Assembly (NCBI GenBank): GCA_029582265.1
Contig: CM055821.1
Span: 46,662,473 to 46,726,472, forward strand
DNA from: Zoroaster sp. YZ-2022
Taxonomy: Eukaryota; Echinodermata; Asteroidea; Forcipulatida; Zoroasteridae
Direction: 5' to 3'
Length of the DNA: 64,000 nt
The notes under the pieces: generated by a model
The model's input: only the letters and a program-made list of their open reading frames with translations
Told to the model about the DNA's origin: nothing
Database searches by the model: none
Made by a program: the position numbers and the translations under genes
In this document: piece by piece, positions 22,369-34,300 of the stretch
Layout of the letters: each line of letters opens with the position of its first letter
Position numbering within the stretch: the stretch's first letter is position 1

Positions 22369-25300
22369 ATGGACGATTCAATTATAAGACAGGTAAGGAT
22401 AAGGTGCTCCTTTCTATTTACAAAAAAAAATAATAAAAATCAAATCAAATAAAATCATTGTGTTGAGTTTTGTATAAATGTAAACATTTTATTTTAATAC
22501 AATCTAATCCCACACCCAATTAATCATTAAATATTAAAATAATATTATATTTGGGATTTTCCCCTCCAAATTTGTGGACTCTGCTGTCAACTGAGGGCGC
22601 CCTACAAAAATAATGTTCACCACCATACAACACGTGTTGACATTTGGAATGCACTTTCATGTGGGTTGGATCTGAATCTGTTGGGATCAAGAATCTCGAG
22701 GAACAGGACGGTCCATCCGCTTCAAAGTATGAAAAGAGAAGAAGACTCAAGTGATAGAGAATCACAGGATGATAATGACAAAGGCGAGGTAGAGCTATGT
22801 TCGAACTAAAAAACAACAAACAAACCAAAAAAAGGGGAGGGCAATAGACCTTATTAGGCCAAGAGAATGAAAGTCATAGATTTGCGTCCGGGAAATTTCG
22901 AAAACACATGAGGCTTTTTTTCATTATTCATTATTTCCATTGATCATTAATAACAGCGCAATCACAAGATGTTTCTTCTAATCTGTGTACGTACGTGCAT
23001 CATTATACGTGCATCATTATACGTGCGGGCCGCACACACAGGCATAAGATACAAAGGCTCAACAGCGAACGTGTTGTGCATGTGAAGGCGGTACAGTTGC
23101 GCAGGTGCGAATCGGACGGAGTTTACCATACAGTTTTAGCGCGATGCGACCTTTTTTGTGAACGACGTACGCGGGACTAAGACTGTAAGAGAACATGTGC
23201 TAATGATTATAGCGCACATACTGGTGGAAATTTGGTAAAAACTTCGTTTTACTGATGTGGATGATTTGGAACTAAATTTGTTTGGTGGAAATACCTTTTT
23301 TGTGCAAATAATGATTTTTCTGGCAAATAATGAAAAATTTAGGCGGTAGCTTTCGGGACATGCGGGCGGTGGACGCAAATCTATGACTTTCATTTTCATG
23401 GCCTTATGCATGATGTAACAAACTGAATATCGCCCTCATTCAGAGGCTAGAGAAGGTCAATGAGTGACCTTCGTTTGCCTCTGATGGGGGCGACCTTCAG
23501 TTTGCGACGTCATATGCATAAGGTCTATAGCTACATGGGGTGCAGGGAGGGATGATCCAATAGGAAATTGTTCAAACCTGGAGGTTGTCGGAGCTAACTG
23601 GAGGAAGCCCGAGGTAGCTAAGTATTATAAGGGGGAAGAATGTTGTATCCAACCGCCACTTTTTCTCGTTCATTATAACTAATAATGTAATCTTACCTAC
23701 CTAGTAAGGTGGAGAACATATGGATGATGATGGACATATACTTCAAATTATTCCAGGATATTTATTTCATGAAAAATCAGGCATTTTTGGTTTACGATGA
23801 CTTCCTCGGTCATGTCAATCTGTTCTTGTCAACTCCCCCATTAATGACCAACACGGTCATTGTGCATGTGCAGTGGCAACTATAATAGGATTCTTCTATT
23901 TTCTGAAGGGAAGGATTTATTTAGAAGGGAAATAAAGTCCGAAAACCATTATAAAAGTGGATTTTAATTATTAACCCTCCTACTACAGCTGAACTTTTGT
24001 GGCAAGTAGCTATAATGGTCAAAATCAGCCAACTGATTTTTGACTGGTTTTTACTGTCATTTTGACCACCCTCAACAATATCAGACAATTCTTTTACCAG
24101 TCAAAAACGGTCAACTCATTTTGACCTGTAAATGTACTTACTACACATAAGGTTTGACAGTGTTTGACTTTTTAAGTGCACTAGGTATACCTTGGCAAGT
24201 ATATCAACATTTTGACTGATTTTGACCCTTGCAGTCATAGGAGGGTTAAAGGTAGTTTTCATAACCCCAAAAATCAATAGAATCATTTTTTAACTGGTTA
24301 GTGGTTGAAAAAAATCCAAAAACCCTTAAAAAGTGGTGATTGGATATGACATTCTTTCCATTAGAAGATGCTCAAGCAAATGAAATGGCTATTTCTTGTA
24401 CTCATGGACCCTCCATGTTGTGATGGAAGTGTATGGGCATAAACAATCATAATGCAACATATGCGAGCAATCAAGCGCTGGCCAATGTGTTACACTAAAC
24501 CTCTGGGATTCAGTAGTCTACTGTCAGCACCAAAACTTGACCCTCTGATTATTGTCAATGTGACAGTGGTGTACTGCTGTCACTAACCTCGTCTCTTCAT
24601 TCTTGTTTTTGCACAATTCTCGGTTCAAAATGTACATCAACCCCAACAGCCCCAAACCCATCAAACTCTAACGGCTGGTTGTGTTATACTGTATTTTACT
24701 TGGGGCCTGGTGTCCCATCTAAGTCCAACAGTTGGTTGGAAGTGTTACTGCATGGTGTTTGGTGTTGATTTTGGCAGATTCTGGAAGGTTCTTAGTCAAT
24801 AGCATTAGGGGGTTAGGATTAAACAAGTTTTTGTATTATTTTTGAAACATTTTTTGTTCCTTGTAGTCAATCTTCTTAAATAATTAACTAGATACACTCG
24901 GGAGTTTAAACTTTCATAAGTATTTTTCTAATTATGTACATTTCATGATCCTAATGAAGTAGTCGCATAATAAGTTTATATCAGAAGAGTATTGCATCTT
25001 GAAATGATTTTTATGATGTCCAGGAGGATGTCCAGTCCAATACAGACTCTGACACGTCCAGTAGTTATAGTGATACTGATACATCAGCTACCTTAATTGA
25101 GAAATCATCGGATGAAGAAGATGAACAGGATCAGGACCATCTACCTGGCTTCCAGTCCTTCCTCAAAAGTAAGTTTTATTGGTAAAATGTCTGTAAATGC
25201 ATCTATACTTTATAAGAATAAAGATCATAACCAAACTGTGATTGTTTCAGCTTAGGGAGGAGGGCCAAAGTTGTGGTACAGCCAAGCCTTTGAGAAGCCC

Positions 25301-28300
25301 GGCCAGGCCAAGGCTACCTGGCCTCCTAATTGTCTTTTGTGAGTCCTAATCCTGTAACAATACAGTACTTGCCAACCAACATAACCTGGGCTTCTGGAGG
25401 GGCCTAGCCCAGGCAAGCAGAGCTCATTATATAGGCCAGTAGGCAGGGGAAAAGCCTTGGCCTGGCCGGGCTTCTCAAAGGCTTGGCTGTACCATGACTT
25501 TGGCCCTTGTCCCTTACTCCATTGTGCCGTTCTCTAGGAAAGAGTGTAAATTCTTGTTATATTCATTCCAACGTGAATTTTCTGTCTTTGAATGCCAGAG
25601 ATTAATTTTGGAAATGTTTGACTAATTTTACTAAAATGATAGTACTTGAGACAGAAACATTTGTTTGGTACCATTATCAACTCAAGCTTTATGTAAAACT
25701 GTGATCATTTATGTTTTGTTATCAAGATTAAAAATAATGTATAGTGGCTTTAAACCGGCTTACCCAAAAATCACTAAACTCCCTGAAACCTTTTGAGTTG
25801 AGTGAGCATGTATTTTGTGTTGGCTTGGCTCTGATATTATGGTGATTCAGAGGTAGTACTAGTTTAGTTCTAGCTTTGACAGTTAATTTTTTCTTTATTC
25901 ACCCCAAAAATGTTTTATGCAAGTCAGTTTCCTCATTTGTTTATTTGATGATTAGAATGTTATGAAAATTATCGGTATATATGTATGATAATAAATTGAT
26001 TTATTGGAAAAGCCAGTGCACCCATCTTTGTTTTAACTATTGTAACTAATTGAGAACACATTTAAAGGTGATAAAATTACAAATTTGTATTCACCTAGTT
26101 TTTAAATGAATTGTTGAATGTTGATCATCTATAGAGAACGTGACCAATAGGTTCAGCGTTGGAGAGAAGACGGGGTTTCCTTTGTTGGTTGCCTGTCTGA
26201 GGGAGTGTTTGCTAACTCATCGATGGCAAGAAGCGAGCCAGGCTGTAGAAATGATGTGTCTCTACCCAACTCATCAATTTGAAGATTACATCTGGAAGGT
26301 AAAAGAGGGCACACAGTGATGGCAAGTAGGGTGGGTCTGGAGAGGGTGTGGCCTGGGGGTGTGTCTTGGGGTTGGAACGTTCAGGTGTGGGTACAAGTTT
26401 TTATTGGTATTAACCCTAAACTCCTAGCTATTTTGGTTAAGAACCTTCCTGACGTAGCTGGAATTGGGACACCTGGCACCATGTAAAGTATCCCTATCAT
26501 GGCTATACAGTACTGAGTCCATCAAAATCCAACAAACCCAGCTGCTGGAGTTTGAATGGTTAGGGTTAATGCCTTTTGTATATAATAAATAATAAATAAA
26601 GAAATTCAGATTTTTGAAGGTGTTTATCTGATTGCCCTTGCCACCCCCCCTCTTCAAAAGAAGTAGGTACTGATATTCATTATTGTAATGTCTTGGGAAT
26701 TAGCCTGCCTTGCAGACTGCAACTTTTATTTATTTGACTCTCATTTTCTAAACTATCCTGATATAAACTCGCAAAATGTTAAAATCCATTCCAGAACAAA
26801 ATATTATTTTCAAAAACACTTCCTGCTTGCCCCCCTGCACACACACCTCAAGCTTGACCCTTACACACATGCAGCTCAAGCTTGACCCCTACACACACAA
26901 GCAGGTCAAGCTTGACCCCTACACACACGCAGCTCAAGCTTGACCCACACACACACACGCAGCTCAAGCTTGACCCCTACACACACAAGCAGGTCAAGCT
27001 TGACCCACACACACACGCAGCTCAAGCTTGACCCCTACACACACAAGCAGCTCAAGCTTGACCCACACACACGCGCAGCTCAAGCTTGACCCCTACACAC
27101 ACGCAGCTCAAGCTTGACCCACATGCACACACATGCAGCTCAAGCTTGATCCCCACACACACACACGCAGCTCAAGCTTGACCCCTACACACACAACAGG
27201 TCAAGCTTGACCCACACACACACGCAGCTCAAGCTTGACCCACACACACACACACGCAGCTCACACACACCCCTACACACATGCAGCTCAAGCTTGACCC
27301 ACACACACACGCAGCTCAAGCTTGACCCCTACACACACGCAGCTCAAGCTTGACCCACATACAGCTCAAGCTTGACCCCTACACACACAAGCAGGTCAAG
27401 CTTGACCCACACACACAAGCAGCTCAAGCTTGACCCACACACACACATGCAGCTCAAGCGCAAAGTAAACAAACATTTATATCACAAATAAATTCTTTAT
27501 TTTATATTACTACATAATAATACATTTTATCTGATTGTTAGTGTGGTGTAGAGGTTCTTTATAACCATCCAGACTCGAACCAGACATTGATTGAACAGTT
27601 CAACAGGTAAGTTATATGTATCATGTATTGCATCTATTATAATTAAACAATATTGTTCCTTGAACCAATATATGTTAACCTTAACATAATGTAAAGGTCT
27701 CTACTTGGGCCTGACTAAGTAAATTTGTTAGATGACTAACCCTTGAACTCAACTCAAGTTGGGATTTGACTGAAAAGCATAGTTTGCCAATCACATCACA
27801 AATGCTGCTTCAGCAGGGGCGGATTAAGAATCCATGGTGCCCTGGGCACGCCAGTGACTGGTGCCTACCTACGCGTCGCCACTAGGTGGCACAAGACTTC
27901 ACACAGGGCCCCCCCCCCTCATGAAGTATAGTGTTTAGGCTCTCTGTGGGCTCCATACAAAATAATTTGAGGGGCAGCAGGTAAAATTCCAAGGCTGGGG
28001 GGGCACCAGGGGCACCAAGCAAAAAAAAAAAAATTTTTTGGAAATTTTTATTTTATTTTTTTGCTTGGGGCCCCCCCAGCCTTGGCGCCCTGGGCAAGTG
28101 CCCAATTGCCCATATGGTTAATCCGCCACTGTGCTTCAGCCATTACAACGCACACAACTCAATTTATTTTTTCGAAATACAACTTGGTAAACGACGCAAT
28201 AGGAATTTTAGATTTGAGCATGTTGATATAACTTTTGTTTCTTCTTCATTGAAAAAAAAGATACAGAATCAACCATTAGGCCAAACAAATAAAATCTCTG

Positions 28301-31300
28301 GTTTCTGGTCTCTGTACATTGTGTCAGACCCGCGCGTTGGCATTTTTAATTTTCTTTTTTTTGTGCTATGAAACGATGTCCAATTGCAGCCAAAATTACT
28401 GGATTGATTGGAATTCTGCCGTGCTGTGCTCTAAACAACTTTTTCACATAGGGGTATGAACGTTTGCCTGATTTGTGAGGCCTCTCTTAGCCACCATACT
28501 TTGTATATGGGAAATATGGTCCCCACGTATACATGTATTTCCCTGTTAGCAAAAAAAAAAAAGATGGCCGAAAAAAAAACAACCAAAAAACAATGCGTCA
28601 CCGCACTGATTTTGAAGCTGACTGATGACCAGAAACCAGAGACTTTTTTTTGTGGCCTTAGTTATGGAATTAAGTTTATTGACATCGACTGTGATTAGGC
28701 TTGGCATTTTCTGTTTAATTTGCAAAACGTATACATATTTTGACACAGACCGTGTACATGTGTAAACAAATATTGTTATCACTAATAAATGGCATGATGC
28801 AGACGGATTGTTTGTATTTAGTATAGAAAATAATCCAAAATATGGCAATACAGATAGAGAAAAATTGTACAGATTAAACACATCCAAGTCTGGCACAAAA
28901 AAATCATCCAAAAATTTCTAGTTGCATTGAATTAAGAACAAATATTAGTTGAACTTCCTGGAAATCATGATATAATAATAGCGGACCACCTGGAAATGTA
29001 GTATTCGTGTTTTGTGAATTTGAAAACGTTCATTGAATTTATTTTCATGTAAATGTGTTAATGTCCCAACCCTAACTGTGATTTTCCGTGTTTTATTTTA
29101 TTGTTTGACAGGAAGTTGGAGGGAGTCAATGTATATCTGAAGAAAAAGAGACTTGAGAAGGTGTTCTACCTCCTCAGCAGGCGTCAGTTCAAGGAGGCTC
29201 ATCTGGAACTAAGGGTAGTTACTTATTTATTAAATATTGGTGATATTTACTTGTCTCCCTCAGGGACCAGCATTAAAATGTTAGAAGACTGCTTGGCGAA
29301 CCAAATACACCAGGTACACCCCAACTCTTTCATGGTAAATGTTCTGTTTTTTTATGTTTTTAACCCTAACCCCCTAGCTATTTTGTCTAAGAACCTTCCT
29401 GAATCCGCCAAAATCCAACACCATGCAGTAACACTACCACCCAACTATTGGACTTAGCTGGAATTGGGACACCCGGCCCCATGCAAAGTATCCCTGTCTG
29501 GGCTGTACAGTACTGAGTCAAAATGCAACAAACCCAGCTATTGGGAGTTGGAATAGTTTGGGGTGGTTAGAGTTTGTGTGTAGTTATCATACGTTATCAT
29601 ACGTTTTTTAAAAGGTAAAATTTAAAACTAAAAGCTTGTTATTTTTCTGTCCCAGTCTTCTAAGCTTTCAAGTCGAACTAAAGTGAGGAAAGAAGAAGCA
29701 AAGATGAGCAAATTCTGGGAGATGTTGATCAAATCATACTTGGGAATGCTACAGTATATGGCATGGCATCAGGACCATGTATCTGAATCTCAGACAGATG
29801 GGCAACAAACACAAACAGGTATGACAGATCAATCATTGGGGCAAGTCCATGGTTACTCACGTTACATTTTTGAGGTATTGGGCCCACTCCTAATGCCATA
29901 ATTTTGTTACTTATTTATTTCACTCATCAGTTTTTCAAAGTAGTTGCATTATACCTAGACCGTACTCGGTACAACAACGAAAAATCAGCAATTTGTTATA
30001 GTACACTATATAAGAAAAAAGTTATGGTTACTGATATTGAATTTTTCGAACATGCATAAAATGTCATTTTTCCTCTTATATAGCTTACATATAACAAATT
30101 TCTGAAGTTATTATTTTGTGCTGAGTAACGTCTGGGTATAATGTAACTATGAAAAAAATAATGAGTGAATGAGTGGGCCCAAAACCATGGAATTGCCCAT
30201 TGATAGATCTACAAACCAAACCAGGAGAAATTCTGGATAACATTCCCTGCCAATCAATCTTTCCACCCATTCCATTTAATTTTCATTTCTTGTACAAACA
30301 TTTTCATATTTTACCTCCCCATAGGATAAAATGAACTTCAGAGATTAATGTTCTTATGAGGAATCCTAAAAATAATTTCAAATCTCAAAAATCTTTCATT
30401 TTCGTTGTTGATGGGGTGGATTAGTTCAATGGCCCTGCCATTCTCCCCCCCCCCCCTATTTTCACAAGAAATTGCCACTTGCTGCGAGTAATATTTAATT
30501 TGATTTATTAATATAAAGTAATATATAGTTTGATTTATTTTGACAATAATTATGTGGAGTTTGTATGCCTTCCATATTTGTATGCAGATTTATATTGAAA
30601 ATAGGTTTTAAAGATGTCATTGAACACTGTTGTACATTGGTGACAAACAATGAGAAATGTTGGCTGAATTTGAATTTGGACAAACATATTTCCAAGAAAG
30701 ATTGGAAAGGCAGTCTAAAAAAAGAAATACCTACACATAAAAAACTTTGAATGTCAGCGTTGAGTTCAAGATCCAGACTGTCTGTGTGTTATTTTGGCAA
30801 AGGTGAGCACACATGCGATCATTTGATGTTTGTTTTACAGAGAAGAATGAAGAGATGCAGGCTTGTAGTAGTCTATGTATATTCACTAATCAGCTTGGTG
30901 TATGGGACATCTTTGTCACTAAACATGTTGAGGTAAGGAAAGGATTTATCAATTGTATCAATGATTTGAGTTTGTTCCAACCATAGTTTCATTAACTTGT
31001 CAGTCAGATATAACTGTCGCAGTTTGTGACTTAGCCACCCCCTCCCCAAGACAATTTTTTGTTGTAGATTTTTGACGTCTTATTTTTTTTCCCGCATGTT
31101 TCACATTTTTCACATTTTTCACATTTCATGTTTCACATTTCATGTTTCACATTTCATTTAAAGTGTTGTGGCAGAGCGGTCAAGTGCATCGGACTCACGT
31201 TTTGGTGTTGTCAGAATGTGGGTTTGAATCCTGGCCTGGCCGGTCTCGACTCTTGTGTCCCTAAGCAAGACACTTAACCATAATTGCTTCGTCCTTCAGA

Positions 31301-34300
31301 TGGGACGTTAAGCTGTAGGTCCTGTGTACTAGATTATAAAGTAATGTACGTAAAAGAACCCAGAACACTTGTCATGGAATAGTAGGGGTTTACCCCGGTG
31401 TTTCTGGTTCACATAGCAAGCACCCTTGTTTACAGGTTTCCTGGGCACCTTTGAAAAACAGTGTTTCACTGAAAGGTCTCCCCAGGTTAAATAAGAAGTA
31501 AATAAATAAATCGTATTGGGCACTGTTTCATTAGCTGCACTCAGGCGATTCTGCCGTGACAGGTCAATCAAGTTCACATTGCATGCAAATGCAATTCAGA
31601 ATTGTATGTGTTTGAGATGTGGTCTTAGCAAAATGTTAAGCCTTGTGATAGACACCACTTGGTACAATAAAGGTCATTGGTTGATTTTGTGGAAACTTTT
31701 GTGCATTTTTTGTGGTTAGTTTTATTAAAATGAAATAAACATATTTTTCAAAAACACTGTCATAGTAACCAATCTTAGGCAAACTACTTTATTTTGAGTT
31801 TTTGATATTTTTCCTGTTAGATTTTGGAGACGACTGGTAATCGGGAAGAAGCTAAAGTAGTCCTTGAGAACTACTGCACTCAGAGTGAAGACAATCCTAA
31901 TGCCTTCAGATACCTGTATAGATTTCTCAAGAGGAATAATGGCACTAGACAAGAGATGATACAAGCTCTCAAGGTAGCATTCTGTCTGACACAGCAACAC
32001 ATTCATGTACAATAGACCATGTCACACAACGCGAAGATTAATGACGTGGCCCAGTGATTTGTCAGATGAAGTTAAACAATTATGAACGGGAGCATACAGT
32101 GCTTTTATTTGCTGCTTTTTAACATGGGAAATACAAGATGGAGAGCTAATTTAATTGAATCCAACCTGTAGGCCTATTATACAAATAGTTGCAATCGATG
32201 ATCTCTGATGTTACTTACGCAGGTTTGCCGGCTTTTCCAGTATGTGACGATTTTCCGGCCAGACGTCCGAATATCTGACCGAAAATACAAAATCTGGATC
32301 AGAACCAGTGATCTTTAAGATCATAAGAATATCACTAAATTATGCAAAACCAGCATGAACAAATTACTGGAGCTAGAATGTTCTGGGGCCAATTTTCGTA
32401 AAACCTTTTTAGCAGATACAATTGTTAAGCAGAATATTTTACTAAGTAGCTTCAGATGGAAACCAGCAAATTGTCACTGTGCATATTTGTGACCCGCTCT
32501 GGCAAAAACCCAAAACTTCTCAGCATTTACCATAATGTGTAACCAGTTTGAGGGACCAGTTTTCATGTCACCATATAAAGCATTTTCTCTAGATTTTGAT
32601 GGAAAAAGAAGAAAAATCCTGAAGCGTTGTTGGGAACATTGTTAATTTTCACAATAAATTTGGGAGGTCACTTTTGAAAATTGGGTCCAAGTTTAGGGTT
32701 TTGTCAGAGCCAGTCACATATATACTTATTTCTTTTTCCTTGAAGCCATGATTTCTTAATTTTTTGAACTCATCATTCCAGGAGTACGTAAGACGAATTC
32801 CCTCCGATTCACTCACACTAGACCTTGCTAGTCTTCTACGGCAGGGCATTCCAAAGAAAAATGCCAAATACAGAGAAGAGATCTCTGTGATGACAAATGC
32901 ACTGTTTGATATGTTGGACTATCCCTGCTGGTACGAGAGGCTAGAACCATGGAAGGCACTCGCAGAACACCTCACAAAGACATTTAAGAAGTATGTTTAT
33001 TGCAGATATTAGTGATGATTAGGATAATATATTGTCTAAAAAATCACATATTATAGAAGCATTTGTACATACCTCTAAGTGATTGGTTGTGGCTGTGGGA
33101 ATCTTGGCCTTAAATCAAGTATGGTTTTTAAGGTGGATTATGTTGAAATATTAATTAAACTCAAACATTTAAACATATATTGTATTTCCCTAACTGTGAC
33201 CATTTTGAATGAAATAAACATCACATTGGAATATTTGATTTTTGCATGTTTATTTGATTTTATTTATTTATTAAAATGTTTCCTGCAGACACTCAAATGC
33301 ACTGAGTTTACAGAGCTTTATACAGATGTCGATCAATGTCAAATCAATAGACCTTTATCAAGCTGCCACTACCTTTGTCAGGTTCCCTATATGTAATTAC
33401 AGTTATGAATGCTGATGCTTGCTATGCAAAAAGGGACCACACTATTTTCCTTCCAGCCTCGGTTTGGCCACATACATTAAATGGCTGCACTGTGAAAAAG
33501 GTATATTTTTCAATATCATTGAACACAAAAATTCCATCAATTAATTATACACTTTCCGGAATTATTATCTTTAGACAGGATCCTGTTGTCATTAACATAG
33601 CTAAGGTGTGTTGGAGTAAAAGACACTGGTGGCCATCCTATCATTTCGATGCCAAGACAGTCCACCGACTTCTCAAGAAGAACAAGAAGACGGTATTGCA
33701 GAAAGCTGTGGTTGCGATTCTAATGCATACACCAGGTGAGATTATGCACTCAATTGACCTTATTAACCCCTTATTAACCCTAACTCCCTAAGCCCACTTG
33801 CTTACACATAACCTGAATCCTCCAAAATCCTTCAGTAGTAAAGCAAGCACATGACATGTATACACAAATGTGTTTCTAGTCTGTGATACATGTACATGGC
33901 CAGGGACCCTCCCTGCATGCATGGAGCAATAAACAGTGTCCACTGACCCAAGCACTGACCTTGCAATCACTGCAACAAACATGGATGTACATGTACCATG
34001 GAAAGGCAAGTATGCCTAATAACCTCAATGCTCCAAAATCCTTCACTTTAGCAAAGAGCATGTAGCATGTAACCTCAATCCTTCAAAATCCTTCACTTTG
34101 GCAAAGAGGATTTTGGTGGATTTGGGAAGGTTAGGGTTAATGCAATGCCAAAGACATCAACATGTAATAGTTTTACATTGTTTTTTTTACAAAAACGTGA
34201 GCACTAATTGTGCTGAAAATTTCACAGGATAGTTTATGATATATTTCTTGAAAACCAGAGGGTTGAAAAACTTGTTATAAACCAGAAAGCAATGTTGTAC

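Noticed and set aside
33289..33381. Possible 31-codon TAF1A cassette exon with TTTCCTGCAG acceptor and CAG/GTTCCC donor, phase 2 at both ends
   Set aside because: Skipping it gives the family's expected spacing before the WSKRHWWPSYHF block, and the donor is weak. It remains a possible alternative exon.
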